DNA of 38,810 nucleotides from an uncultured Saprospiraceae bacterium (GTDB lineage: Bacteria; Bacteroidota; Bacteroidia; Chitinophagales; Saprospiraceae). The notes beneath the pieces are model-generated. The model searched no databases, had not been told where the DNA came from, and saw only the letters and a program-made list of their open reading frames with translations. Shown here piece by piece: positions 7,964 through 17,590 of this stretch (the stretch's first letter is position 1; each line of letters starts with the position of its first letter). Both the position numbers and the translations under genes were made by a program. The stretch spans positions 1 to 38,810 of the forward strand of contig CALDUB010000016.1 of assembly GCA_937923465.1 (NCBI GenBank). Reading direction: 5' to 3'.

Positions 7964-10900
7964 CTAAAGTTTGAAACTCAAGTTTACACCAATTGTACGT
8001 GTAGATGGAATTTGAGCATTTTCTAAACCTTGTGCATTACCAGCACCATTAACACCTTGTGGGTCTAAGTGAGGTAAATCAGCAGATAAGATTGCTAAGT
8101 TACGACCGTAAACGCTGATACGCATATCACGTAATGATGTATTACCAAATACTGAATTTGGCAAAGTGTAACCTAAACGTACTTCACGTAATTTTAAGAA
8201 ACTTGCATCATATACATTTGGTGCAGCAACTCTCCATTGACTCTGGAAGTAGTTGTTTTGTGGGTCCATGATAGCGATATCATTTTCTGAACCGTCTGCT
8301 TTCACACCTGGTAAGATTAAACCTGTTTCACGGATGTCATCAACACCGTTGAAAGTTACAGTTTCATCAAGCATACCTGAGTATTTCGCCCATTGTAGTG
8401 AAGTAGAGTGTACAACACCACCTTTTTGGAAATCTAATAAAGCACTTAAGCTAAAACCTTTATAGTTTAATGCTGTACTGATACCACCTACGAAGTCTGC
8501 GATAGCAGAACCCAAGTAAACACGCTCATCAGTGAAGTTGTAAATACCATCTTCATTAACTGTTGGTCTTCCCTCATTACGAGTGATATTACCTTCTGCA
8601 TCTTCTTCGTAGTTTTCACGAATGTAATCTTGACCAAATAAAGCCATGTAACCAAAACCTTCAGCAACACGCAAGTCAGCTGCCCAAGTACCACCAATTG
8701 CGATACTTTCAACACCGTCTGCTAAGCTAACAACTTCGTTGTTCAACGTAGTGAAGTTAACACCTAAGTCCCAAGAGAAATCGTTAGTCTTAATTGGAGT
8801 ACCAGATAAAACTAACTCAATACCTGAGTTTCTCATTTCACCTGCGTTCAAGAAACGAGATGTAAATCCAGTAGTTGCTGATGCAGGTACTTCAAAGATT
8901 TGGTCAACAGTAGTACGTGTGTAGTACGCTGCATCAATACCTAAACGGTTTTTGAATAAACGTACATCAATACCTACTTCATATTCTGTTGTCAACTCAT
9001 TCTGAAGTAACAAGTTATTCTTTGCATTTGGTAAAGAGTAACGAGAGAAAGTACCTTGATTAGGAATCTGTGGGTCATATACATCATAAACACGGTATGG
9101 GTCAGTATCATTACCTACTTGTGCCCAACTTACGCGTGCTTTTGCAAAAGAAATAACTCCTAAATCAACACCTGGCATATCAGTGAATACTGCACTCACA
9201 GAAGCAGAAGGGTAGAAGAAAGAGTTGTTGTTCGGGTCTAATGTAGAAGACCAGTCATTACGACCTGTAACATCTAAGTATAAGAAGTTTTTGTAGCCCA
9301 AAGATGCAAATGCAAAAACAGAGTTAATTGCTTTGTTAGCTTCATCTGTCTCTACAGTAGCGTTACTTCTTGAGTTACGAATATTGTAGTAGTTTTCTAA
9401 TGATAAACCACCTACTGTCTGAGAAGTTGTACTACGTACAAATTGACGCATACTGTTACCACCTACACTACCATTTAAAGAGAAATCTCCAAATGTATTG
9501 TTGTAGTTCAAACGAACTTCTGTATTGTTTTCTTGGAAACGACGCTCTACTTCACTGTATTCAGCAGTTTCAACAGAAGCGATAGGAATACCTTGTCTTG
9601 TAGAGAACTGGTAAAAATCCGTACCTGTACGACCTGTAACAGATAAGTTTTCTGTCAATTCGTAAGTTAAGTTAATGTTTCCGTAAAAACGGTTACGTGT
9701 ATCCTCTTGCAAGTAATTGTCTCTTACCCAAAATGGGTTATCAAAAAATCTTGGGTCAGCATTGTAACCTAAGAAGTTGTTATCAGCATCTTTAGTTACA
9801 CCGACAGAGTTCCATGTATTTTGTTGTCCGCTTGTCCATTCAGAATTTCTCAAACGGTCTACATCCAACTGAGTTTGCCACCACTGAGTGAAGGCTTGTA
9901 ACGGGTTTGCATTATTGTAACCTGTTACATTACGGTTTTCTGCATCTGTACGTACGTAGTTACCTACGATGTTTACCTTCAACTTATCTGTTGCTTGCAA
10001 GCTAGAGTTGAAACTCAAAGAGTTACGCTGTAGTTCTGCATTAGGTAATGTACCTGATTGGTCTAAGTTTGTATAGCCCATACGGAATGAAGCTTTATCA
10101 CTTGCACCAGAAATAGCTACACCATTTTGTACTGTAACACCTGTTTCGAAAAACTCTTCGTAACCTGCAGAAGGTGCAGACCATGGACGCAACTCACCGA
10201 AGTTAGCTGATTGTGGGTCCCAAGAGTCCCAGTGACGTACCATTTGTCCATCAAGTTTAGGTCCCCAAGAACCGTCCTTTGCATAAATAGGAACAAGTTG
10301 AGTGACACCGTCTATTATAACTTCATCGAAACCACTTTCCGTATCAAGGATATCACCACCACCATATCGGCTTTGGTGAGGAAGAAGGTTGTTTACTTGG
10401 TCCCAAGCAATAGAAGAGTTTACTTCAACACCTAATCCTTTTTTCTGACCACTACCGTCTTTTGTCGTAATGATGATAACACCATTTGCACCACGACTAC
10501 CGTACAATGCAGATGCAGCACCACCTTTCAATACTGTCAAAGAAGCGATATTTTCAGGATTGATATCCTGAGCCATGTTACCGTAATCATACGGTGCAGT
10601 ATCGTCACCAAATCCACGTTGCTGTGAATTGTCAGAGAAGTTAGAGTTGTCAATAGGAATTCCGTCAACTACGAATAATGGTTGGTTCTCTCCTAAGAAA
10701 GAGTTAGCACCACGAATCGTAATACGAGAAGACCCACCTAAAGTAGAAGGACTACCTTGGATTTGTACACCTGCAATTTTACCCTGTAAAGAGTTAACTA
10801 CGTTAGTCTCACGAGAGTCAGATAGTTCGTCACCGCCAATTTCTTGGACAGCATAACCCAAAGATTTCTGTTCTCTTGAGATACCCAATGCAGTAACTAC

Positions 10901-11206
10901 TAATTCATCTAAAGTGACACCTTCAGATAACATAATGTCAACTACATTAGAGGCACCGACAGCAACTGCTTGCTCTTCGTAACCTGTGTAGCTTACAGTT
11001 AACATATTACTTCCTTCAGGTACTTTGATTGAATACTTACCGTCAATGTCAGTAACAGTACCAGAGGATGTTCCTTTTACGAGTATACTAGCACCAATTA
11101 ACGGCTCGCTGTCCGAATCGGTTACCATACCCGTAACAGTTCTTTGTGCCAGCGCGAAGCTAACAGCAAACAGAACCATACTAAGAGATAGCAAAAGTTT
11201 TTTCAT
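7964..11206 (-). CDS. SusC/RagA-type TonB-linked outer-membrane receptor
   Basis: A 1080-residue TonB-dependent transporter. Order of parts: signal peptide (MKKLLLSLSMVLFAVSFALA); carboxypeptidase-regulatory-like beta sandwich (about 22-100; GMVTDSDSEPLIGASILVKG, DIDGKYSI); SusC hallmark VTLDELVVTALGI; plug domain (about 115-250) with LQGKIAGVQI, IRGANSFLG, PLFVVDGIPIDN and GSRGANGVIIITTK; then the barrel, ending in aromatic/hydrophobic LSFKL. Length and motifs are normal for the family. It precedes susD by 206 nt on the same strand. The promoter-like box lies far upstream (11666-11699), implying a long leader. The substrate is unknown. Confidence 0.97.
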   Translation of the reverse strand: MKKLLLSLSMVLFAVSFALAQRTVTGMVTDSDSEPLIGASILVKGTSSGTVTDIDGKYSIKVPEGSNMLTVSYTGYEEQAVAVGASNVVDIMLSEGVTLDELVVTALGISREQKSLGYAVQEIGGDELSDSRETNVVNSLQGKIAGVQIQGSPSTLGGSSRITIRGANSFLGENQPLFVVDGIPIDNSNFSDNSQQRGFGDDTAPYDYGNMAQDINPENIASLTVLKGGAASALYGSRGANGVIIITTKDGSGQKKGLGVEVNSSIAWDQVNNLLPHQSRYGGGDILDTESGFDEVIIDGVTQLVPIYAKDGSWGPKLDGQMVRHWDSWDPQSANFGELRPWSAPSAGYEEFFETGVTVQNGVAISGASDKASFRMGYTNLDQSGTLPNAELQRNSLSFNSSLQATDKLKVNIVGNYVRTDAENRNVTGYNNANPLQAFTQWWQTQLDVDRLRNSEWTSGQQNTWNSVGVTKDADNNFLGYNADPRFFDNPFWVRDNYLQEDTRNRFYGNINLTYELTENLSVTGRTGTDFYQFSTRQGIPIASVETAEYSEVERRFQENNTEVRLNYNNTFGDFSLNGSVGGNSMRQFVRSTTSQTVGGLSLENYYNIRNSRSNATVETDEANKAINSVFAFASLGYKNFLYLDVTGRNDWSSTLDPNNNSFFYPSASVSAVFTDMPGVDLGVISFAKARVSWAQVGNDTDPYRVYDVYDPQIPNQGTFSRYSLPNAKNNLLLQNELTTEYEVGIDVRLFKNRLGIDAAYYTRTTVDQIFEVPASATTGFTSRFLNAGEMRNSGIELVLSGTPIKTNDFSWDLGVNFTTLNNEVVSLADGVESIAIGGTWAADLRVAEGFGYMALFGQDYIRENYEEDAEGNITRNEGRPTVNEDGIYNFTDERVYLGSAIADFVGGISTALNYKGFSLSALLDFQKGGVVHSTSLQWAKYSGMLDETVTFNGVDDIRETGLILPGVKADGSENDIAIMDPQNNYFQSQWRVAAPNVYDASFLKLREVRLGYTLPNSVFGNTSLRDMRISVYGRNLAILSADLPHLDPQGVNGAGNAQGLENAQIPSTRTIGVNLSFKL

Positions 11207-11338
11207 ACTAATTCAGTTTTAATACTTAAAAATGTGAGAAAAATTGATGAGACCTAAATTTGTATTTTTTGAGAAAACATCTATTGAGAAAACAGATGCA
11301 GATACATATAATTTAGTTCAACAAATTTATTAAATAAG

Positions 11339-11360
11339 AAAATCTATCAAGATAGATTTT
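11339..11360. repeat. Perfect palindrome in the susC leader
   Basis: AAAATCTATC-AA-GATAGATTTT is a 10-2-10 inverted repeat about 135 nt upstream of the susC start codon. It could be a protein-binding operator or an RNA hairpin. On the plus strand it is followed by T7, but there is no plus-strand gene for it to terminate. Confidence 0.6.
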
Positions 11361-11665
11361 AAGTTTTTTTGAAAATTATTAATAACAGCAGAACCACTCT
11401 TCTGGTCTTTTATAAAAAATATTTGCTGTTAATGTCTGGTAAGTGTTTACGCTTTACTTATAAAAAAATATTGGTAATAAATTAAATTTTAAAGTGACTT
11501 ACTTCAATTATGGTGTTTTGAGTAAGATGTATTTATTTTTACTTAATCTAATGTAATTCTGCTTGTGTATATTGATGGGACTTTCTACAGTAAAGAACGA
11601 TGACTGCTTTTGATACGCTGCCCCTATTTGCTTGTTTTATTGTAAAATATTTTAATCTTGTGGCG

Positions 11666-11699
11666 CAAAGATATTTAAGTATTTCAATTTTTCAGCAAA
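11666..11699 (-). promoter_or_regulatory. Candidate promoter for susC-susD
   Basis: On the minus strand TATCTTTG (plus 11666-11673) matches TAnnTTTG, and a TTTG lies 22 nt upstream (plus 11696-11699). If used, the susC mRNA would have a 5' leader of about 450 nt containing the 22-nt palindrome. Confidence 0.5.
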
Positions 11700-11830
11700 A
11701 AATCAAAAAATGGTAATTTAAATACTTCTTATGTCAGCTCAAATCAATTATTTAGGTTTTTGTGTCTTGTTTGTAAAGTACTTAAAGGCTATTTCTGTCA
11801 CGTCCCTTAGAGGCAAATTTTAAAGGGTTT

Positions 11831-13513
11831 TTATTTTTTTACTAAAAATCTAGCTTTCTCTTCTCCATAGTTACCGTTTTTGTCAAAGCCTCGTACGATT
11901 ACTTCGTATTCAGTACAGTAATCAGAAGTATAAAAACTTAATTCACTATTCTTCTGATTTAAATGAGAATTCCAATATAGTGTAGAGCGAAAATCAGGAT
12001 AAGAGCTCGTCTTGTTTTGCTCTTCATAAATCACTTGCTTAAATGATTCAGAAGCGGCAACAGCTGTGTACTCTACAAAACTAGAAGCATTTGACCATTT
12101 ATAATCCGCAAAGTTGTTTGTATTTGTATACAGAGAAATAATTCCACTAAATAAATAATCCCCTAATATATAGTTAGAAGTAATGACATCTATTCGTTCT
12201 AGTTTTACAGGATTTATTTTTAATAAAGCTTCAATATCAACAATAGGGACATTATCTAAGAGTACTAAGGGGTTGTTTAGTGTTTGCTTTGTCTCTGGAC
12301 TAAAAATAGTCAGAGTACGCTCGTTTGCTCTGCCTTTTACACTTACCGCTGGGATAATGTCTCGAAATATTTCTTCTACAGAAGCTAGACCAATGTAATC
12401 AGCTATTTGAATAGTAATGTCTGGTTGGCTAAAATTTGAAAATGTTTGAATAGTATCCTCTGGATAAACTTGCTTGAGAGCCTTAGCTGGAAATGCTTTT
12501 GATAGTTGCTGCTGCAAAAACAAGTCTTCTATATAGGCATGTTGCAAGCTGTCAAAACTCAGTAGTTCTTTCTCAAAGCCCGAGAAGTCATTCGCGAAAT
12601 CACTTAATATCAATAATTCTGCTGCTGTCTTCTCCTTCGGTGTTCCAACGAACAATGTCTGCACCTCTTGTAAATTTGATAATTGAAATGTAAAAATGCC
12701 TTCTTCATTAGTTTGAGTCGCGTGAATTTGAGCCTTCTCTCCTAATGCGGAAATAATGCACTGGATATCTGCAAGAGGTTCTTGTGTTTCTGGATTTTGC
12801 AGTAAACCATATATCCCAAAACCTCTTAGCTCAGGAAGATATTTTAAGGTGTCTTCTTTTAGATTTGCCGATTGAGGTCTGAGGAAGTTATTTGTACTTA
12901 TACCCGCAGCCATTGGTCTAACGGATACGGATGCCGACACGAAATCTGTAGGAAAATCTATGTTTAGATTAACTTTTTCGCGCGGAGAATAGTTTTTTTT
13001 ATCTGTCGAGATAGAAAGTGGCGTATCTGATACTAGATTATTAGTCTCTATTCTATCATTATTTGACTTTATATCATTTCCTTCAGCTATGGAAATTCCA
13101 GCAGATTTTGGATTGATAATTTTTAAAGTTGTCAAATAGTAAATGCTCGCGTCAAAATTTCTCTGATAAGCTGTGTACGCGCGCAAATAGTAGTTATTCG
13201 TAGGCAATTCTTCTGGCACAATAATACTTCCCTGAGCTACGCCACCTTTCAAAGCATATTTTTTCTGAACGAAAACCTGATTTTTATGATTAAAAAGTTC
13301 AACATACAAAATCTTGCTAAGAGGACTTTCCAATACGCCTTCAGTTAAACAAAAAGCTTTAAAATAGACCTTTTCATTGGTTAGGTAAAGATTTCTATCA
13401 GTATGAAGAGTTACTTCTTCGGTAGGAAGGGGCATACTGTCCTTTTGCCCTAAAAGGCAAAAAGAGATAAATATTAACGGAAATAGAATGAAGTTTTTGT
13501 ATTGATTTTGCAT
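11831..13513 (-). CDS. Secreted MG2 / TonB-plug-like protein without a barrel
   Basis: A 560-residue exported protein (signal peptide MQNQYKNFILFPLIFISFCLLG). Residues about 32-135 resemble a macroglobulin MG2 domain (VTLHTDRNLYLTNEKVYFKA, LPTNNYYLRAYTAY). A second beta domain with a similar motif starts near 166 (STDKKNYSPREKVNLNIDF). A carboxypeptidase-regulatory-like segment lies near 225-280. Residues about 410-465 (PLVLLDNVPIVDIEALL, then KLERIDVITSNYILG and SGIISLYT) read like the second half of a TonB-receptor plug, but no barrel follows. The end (YPDFRSTLYWNSHLN, ELSFYTSDYCTEYEVIVRG) matches the closing domain of large MG2-type Bacteroidota surface proteins. It is the last gene of the receptor-DUF4249 cluster, 45 nt after the DUF4249 stop. 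The function is inferred only as a surface accessory protein. Confidence 0.8.
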   Translation of the reverse strand: MQNQYKNFILFPLIFISFCLLGQKDSMPLPTEEVTLHTDRNLYLTNEKVYFKAFCLTEGVLESPLSKILYVELFNHKNQVFVQKKYALKGGVAQGSIIVPEELPTNNYYLRAYTAYQRNFDASIYYLTTLKIINPKSAGISIAEGNDIKSNNDRIETNNLVSDTPLSISTDKKNYSPREKVNLNIDFPTDFVSASVSVRPMAAGISTNNFLRPQSANLKEDTLKYLPELRGFGIYGLLQNPETQEPLADIQCIISALGEKAQIHATQTNEEGIFTFQLSNLQEVQTLFVGTPKEKTAAELLILSDFANDFSGFEKELLSFDSLQHAYIEDLFLQQQLSKAFPAKALKQVYPEDTIQTFSNFSQPDITIQIADYIGLASVEEIFRDIIPAVSVKGRANERTLTIFSPETKQTLNNPLVLLDNVPIVDIEALLKINPVKLERIDVITSNYILGDYLFSGIISLYTNTNNFADYKWSNASSFVEYTAVAASESFKQVIYEEQNKTSSYPDFRSTLYWNSHLNQKNSELSFYTSDYCTEYEVIVRGFDKNGNYGEEKARFLVKK

Positions 13514-13558
13514 TTGAGTTTTTTCTATTTTTCTACGTTATTTAGATAGCTCTCAATC

Positions 13559-14719
13559 CTACTCTTCCCAAAAATCAGGCTCTACCACATCTCCTCCGTC
13601 GTCTCGACAATCCAAACATCCAGGAGGCATCAATGCGCGACCCTCAGGACCGAGTGTTATATAGATAGGCCAATCCCCCGGAGGAGTAGAACCTATAAAT
13701 AAACCTCCATAAGCCATATAGTCATGTAAACAATCTCTATTAAAAAGCTCAGTTTCGGGTGGAGGATTAAAAAAAGTTCTTTTTTCTGTAACGCCTGCCA
13801 CGAGGAAAAAACCTAAAACGGGTTCATCTGGGTTGGCGACATTTTCAACATTACCCCTGATTTGATAAGGCTGAGTTGTGTACAATGCAGCGTCAGAAGA
13901 TAATTGAGCCGATATACCTGTCCAGAATTCATAAGCATCTTTACTTAATGAATATTGTTTTACCAAGGGACTATACCGTCTTGATATAGAAATATCAGCT
14001 GATTTAATGAAGTGCAGAGGAACGCCTTCTACTGCCGAGTCTACGAAATCAGCAGTACTGTATGTTGTTACATTACTAATCGTATCCGTGCGCCAACAAT
14101 TGAACAAAGACGAAGGAAAAGGAAACTCTGTAACGACACGGTCTGTAAATGTAAAATCAATTGGTGCACTTGCTTCATATCTAAATGTCGCCTCTGTTAA
14201 CCACATTAGATAAGTTGCTTCATCTCCAACAGGCTCACTATCTACATAAAATTGATAACCAGGAAACTCTGCATTGGCATCAACAAAATATTTGCTTTCG
14301 ACCTCTGCGTATACATCTGCAATAGCAGGTGCCGCTCTCAATAATTGGTAGCTAGATTCGTAACTGTCGCCTGTCGCTGTGACAATACTTAACTTATAAC
14401 TATTACCTGCGACTCCTTGTATTCCATCGCTAGCTGTTTGATACGCTCCAGCCGATGTTTCACTCAAAATTTCACTTTCTCCATTCTCTTCTATGATTTT
14501 CACTACCGCATTTTCCAAAGGAGTATACACTATTCGGTCTAAGTCTGAAGACAAAGAAAGCCGCACTTTATATGGTCCTAGTGCATCAGTTATCTGACCG
14601 TCTACCACCAAGTTGTTTTGAAAATCTGTGAGTTCAGGATAAAATCTTTCCGTGCAAGCTGGTACGAAAATCAAACAAGCCAAAAAGATAACTAGTACGG
14701 ATAAAATCTTGTAATTCAT
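13559..14719 (-). CDS. DUF4249 family lipoprotein
   Basis: A 386-residue protein with lipoprotein signal MNYKILSVLVIFLACLIFVPAC, then TERFYPELTDFQNNLVVDGQITD, the typical opening of DUF4249 proteins, with YKVRLSLSSDLD and an Ig-like region behind it. The track start at 14851 would put 44 residues overlapping the receptor gene before the signal peptide, so I take the ATG at 14719, which is 10 nt past the receptor stop. A second candidate ATG at 14740 overlaps the receptor stop. DUF4249 genes commonly accompany TonB-dependent receptors in Bacteroidota, probably as a SusD-like surface partner; that role is inference. A cysteine-containing tail (PPGCLDCRDDGGD) precedes the C-terminus. Confidence 0.88.
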   Translation of the reverse strand: MNYKILSVLVIFLACLIFVPACTERFYPELTDFQNNLVVDGQITDALGPYKVRLSLSSDLDRIVYTPLENAVVKIIEENGESEILSETSAGAYQTASDGIQGVAGNSYKLSIVTATGDSYESSYQLLRAAPAIADVYAEVESKYFVDANAEFPGYQFYVDSEPVGDEATYLMWLTEATFRYEASAPIDFTFTDRVVTEFPFPSSLFNCWRTDTISNVTTYSTADFVDSAVEGVPLHFIKSADISISRRYSPLVKQYSLSKDAYEFWTGISAQLSSDAALYTTQPYQIRGNVENVANPDEPVLGFFLVAGVTEKRTFFNPPPETELFNRDCLHDYMAYGGLFIGSTPPGDWPIYITLGPEGRALMPPGCLDCRDDGGDVVEPDFWEE

Positions 14720-14729
14720 TGTAAACCAA

Positions 14730-17522
14730 TTAGTTGTCATAGTTTCCGAATTTAAAGCTATAAGTGAGAGAAATGATTGGCTGTGCAAAAATGGAAGTTT
14801 TAAATCCTCTGACCAGTCCACTTTCTGATGTAAAGAATACGTTGTAGGCATTCTTTCTTCCTGTCATATTATAAACTGAAAGGACCCAAGAGCTGTGCAA
14901 TAGTTTTTCTTTTTTGAGGTTTCCTTCTACTTTTAAAGATAAATCTGTTCTGAAATAATCTGGCACTCGATACGCATTTCTGCTCGTGAAATTAATTAAA
15001 GGAATACCATTTTGAGTGTAAACTGTGGTTGGATAAGTGACGGGTCTGCCCGTTGCATAAACGATATTTGAAGACAAACTTACACGACGATTAAATTTAT
15101 AATTCAAAACTAAATTAGTCGCATGTGGCTTGTCGTAATTCGCATTATAAGACTCTCCAAAATTTATCTGTCCACCCGAGAAACCTTGGTCAACCGTCAC
15201 CGCCGAGGAGGAATAAGTATAGTTTACCCAACCATTGAGACGACCTTTTGACTTGCGCAGCATCAACTCCACGCCATAAGCATTCAAGTCGCCTTGTAAG
15301 ACATCTCGTTCTGGAAACTCATTGACCAACAATTCTGCACCGTCTCTATATTCAACCAGATTTTTGGTAGATTTATAATATCCTTCCACTGAAAATTCTG
15401 CCTTTTTATTAAATACTTTCGTGTAAATACCTACAGAATATTGGTCGCCACGCAGCGGGTCAATATTGTAGTCTGTCAGTTTCCATTTGTCAGTAGGAGC
15501 GAGGGCGATTGTATTGGAAAGAAGGAAAATATACTGATGTGTGCGATTGTAAGATGCTTTGAATGATAATTGTGGAGAAACCACATAACTCGCCCCAAGC
15601 CTATAATCTAATCCTGTATGCGTAGTAATGCGTTCGTTTTTTCCAAAATTAAGAGTGTCTATAATAGACGTAGGATTTTTGGCGACACCCTCCTGATATT
15701 GATACACTTTATTTGGTCCTAAAAAGGAGTAAAAATTATAGCGCAAGCCACCGATGAGCGTTAGAAATGGCGAAATTTTCCATTCATCACTCAGGAAAAT
15801 ACCACCTTCAAGCCCCTTTTCTTCTCCTAAAATAGTTTGCTCCACCAAGCTTTCTGCACCCGCTGGAGAAAATTCGCCTCTGTCTATATCGTAAATAATA
15901 GCATTAGCACCATAGGTAACTCTATGATTATCAGTAGGTAAGAGCGTAAAATTTAACTTCGCTTCTCTATGTTCTAAAACCGAAGTTTGGAAATAAGCTT
16001 CACGTGCTATCTCCTTGTTTTCAACCGAAAGCGCATTGCGGCTATAAATAACAGAGGCATCTACATTGTGTCTAGGACTGATGACACGAGATAAGATTGC
16101 AGAGCCGCCACTATTCTGGTTGTCAAATTGAGATTTTCCACCAAAGTTGATATCGTCCAAACTGTGATAACCGAAAATATTCAAGCTATTTTTCTCATTT
16201 AAATCAAAAGAGAGTTTACCCGTCGCATCACCAAAAAATATCTTACTTTGATTAAAATCAGGATTGTCAATTAAGTCCAAAATATAATTTGAATAAGTAG
16301 AACGGACTCCTAAAAGGAAACTACTTTTCTCTCTTTGCAACGGACCTTCCACCAGTACTCTACCCGTTATTGGGCTAATACCGCCACGAACTTTGTATTT
16401 TTCTTTATCACCAGTTTTTGCTTTTACATTAAAAACAGAAGCCAGTCTACCTCCAAACTCCGCAGGAATATTACTCTTTGACAAAGAAAATTCTTCCACT
16501 ACATCAGAATTAAAAGCAGAGAAAAAACCAAACAAATGCGAAGTGTTATAAACAGGAATATTATCAATGAGAAAAAGGTTTTGGTCAGCAGGACTCCCAC
16601 GAACATTAAAACCAGCGGCACCTTCACCGACACTCTGCACACCAGGTAGGAGCGTGGATACTTTCATAATGTCATTCTCTCCCAATACTAAAGGAATTTC
16701 CTTGATACTCTCCGTCGATAGTAATTCTGTTCCCATTTGTGTATTACGCACGCGGTCATTGCGAGAAGAAGTGACGACAATATCATCCAACAAAACCTCT
16801 TTACCTTCTAATATTATATCAAAATTTCCGTCAGAAAGCAAGTCGATACGCACTTCTTTTGTGCTACTATTGAGATTGTCAATCTTTAAATTATACTTCC
16901 CTTTTTTTAGCGTCAAAGTATAGAAACCGTCTATATCTGTAGCTGTACCTTGTCCCGTTTCAGATACAAAAATAGTAGCCCCAATCAAAGGTTCTTGACG
17001 TTCGTCGTACACATATCCTTGAAAGCTTGCAGAGCTTTTGTTTAGCCCCTTTTGTTTATCACCAATAGCGATAACAGAGGCAATGAAATTTTGATTAGTT
17101 ATCAAGAAATCATTATTAACTACTTGATTGTCAGTAGATTCTTCTTCCTTTTCTTGTAGCGTCGGATAAATACTAGTTGGAATTTCTGTCTTTAATATTT
17201 CATTTGGAGTCAAGAAAATATTACCATAGCGGTCTATTGTGGCATAGAGATTTTTAGTTTTCAGATAATCAGTTAAAAATTGCTGGAGAGCTAATTCCTG
17301 TTCTATTTTTACAATAGGTAAACCAAGCACAGATTCGGGCGAATAGTAATATTTTACGGCAAAATTTTGCTCTGTCTTTTCAGTAAATTCAGACCAAGTT
17401 AATCCATTATAAGAACTATCTAATCGATACGCAGTTTCCTGTGCCGACAAAGTAGATATGCCTTGGAGTAGGAATATGAACAAGCACAGAATATAGAGGG
17501 TGAAGTTATTTTTTTCTATCAT
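14730..17522 (-). CDS. TonB-dependent receptor with STN-like N-terminal domain
   Basis: A 930-residue outer-membrane receptor. Signal peptide ends near residue 28 (GISTLSAQ). Residues about 35-105 (LTWSEFTEKTEQNFAVKYYY, LATIDRYGNIFLTPNE-like pattern) resemble the secretin/TonB short N-terminal domain used by transducing receptors to signal to an anti-sigma factor. Then come a carboxypeptidase-regulatory-like domain (about 168-245; GYVYDERQEPLIGATIFVSE), a plug (about 255-375; VLLDDIVVTSSR, FNVRGSPADQNLFLIDNIPV) and a barrel ending in LTYSFKFGNYDN. It differs from SusC-type receptors, whose start is the sandwich domain. It is followed after 10 nt by the DUF4249 lipoprotein and preceded by a secreted hypothetical (68-nt gap). 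No sigma or anti-sigma factor is encoded in the window. Confidence 0.93.
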   Translation of the reverse strand: MIEKNNFTLYILCLFIFLLQGISTLSAQETAYRLDSSYNGLTWSEFTEKTEQNFAVKYYYSPESVLGLPIVKIEQELALQQFLTDYLKTKNLYATIDRYGNIFLTPNEILKTEIPTSIYPTLQEKEEESTDNQVVNNDFLITNQNFIASVIAIGDKQKGLNKSSASFQGYVYDERQEPLIGATIFVSETGQGTATDIDGFYTLTLKKGKYNLKIDNLNSSTKEVRIDLLSDGNFDIILEGKEVLLDDIVVTSSRNDRVRNTQMGTELLSTESIKEIPLVLGENDIMKVSTLLPGVQSVGEGAAGFNVRGSPADQNLFLIDNIPVYNTSHLFGFFSAFNSDVVEEFSLSKSNIPAEFGGRLASVFNVKAKTGDKEKYKVRGGISPITGRVLVEGPLQREKSSFLLGVRSTYSNYILDLIDNPDFNQSKIFFGDATGKLSFDLNEKNSLNIFGYHSLDDINFGGKSQFDNQNSGGSAILSRVISPRHNVDASVIYSRNALSVENKEIAREAYFQTSVLEHREAKLNFTLLPTDNHRVTYGANAIIYDIDRGEFSPAGAESLVEQTILGEEKGLEGGIFLSDEWKISPFLTLIGGLRYNFYSFLGPNKVYQYQEGVAKNPTSIIDTLNFGKNERITTHTGLDYRLGASYVVSPQLSFKASYNRTHQYIFLLSNTIALAPTDKWKLTDYNIDPLRGDQYSVGIYTKVFNKKAEFSVEGYYKSTKNLVEYRDGAELLVNEFPERDVLQGDLNAYGVELMLRKSKGRLNGWVNYTYSSSAVTVDQGFSGGQINFGESYNANYDKPHATNLVLNYKFNRRVSLSSNIVYATGRPVTYPTTVYTQNGIPLINFTSRNAYRVPDYFRTDLSLKVEGNLKKEKLLHSSWVLSVYNMTGRKNAYNVFFTSESGLVRGFKTSIFAQPIISLTYSFKFGNYDN

Positions 17523-17590
17523 AAACAGTCGTCGTTATTTTTTACTAAAATCTCCTTTAGACTTGTTATTTTATAAGGGTAATAAGTCTT

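Larger units (their letters stand above)
11207..11830. other. Intergenic region upstream of susC
   Basis: A 624-nt AT-rich stretch with no convincing gene. It holds a promoter-like box for susC near its far end, a perfect 22-nt palindrome closer to susC, and possibly the 3' untranslated region of the MG2/plug gene, for which no clear terminator was found. Confidence 0.7.

Noticed and set aside
16567-16923. 118-aa ORF antisense to the TonB-dependent receptor
   Set aside because: Opposite a well-supported conserved gene; Ser/Arg-rich shadow.
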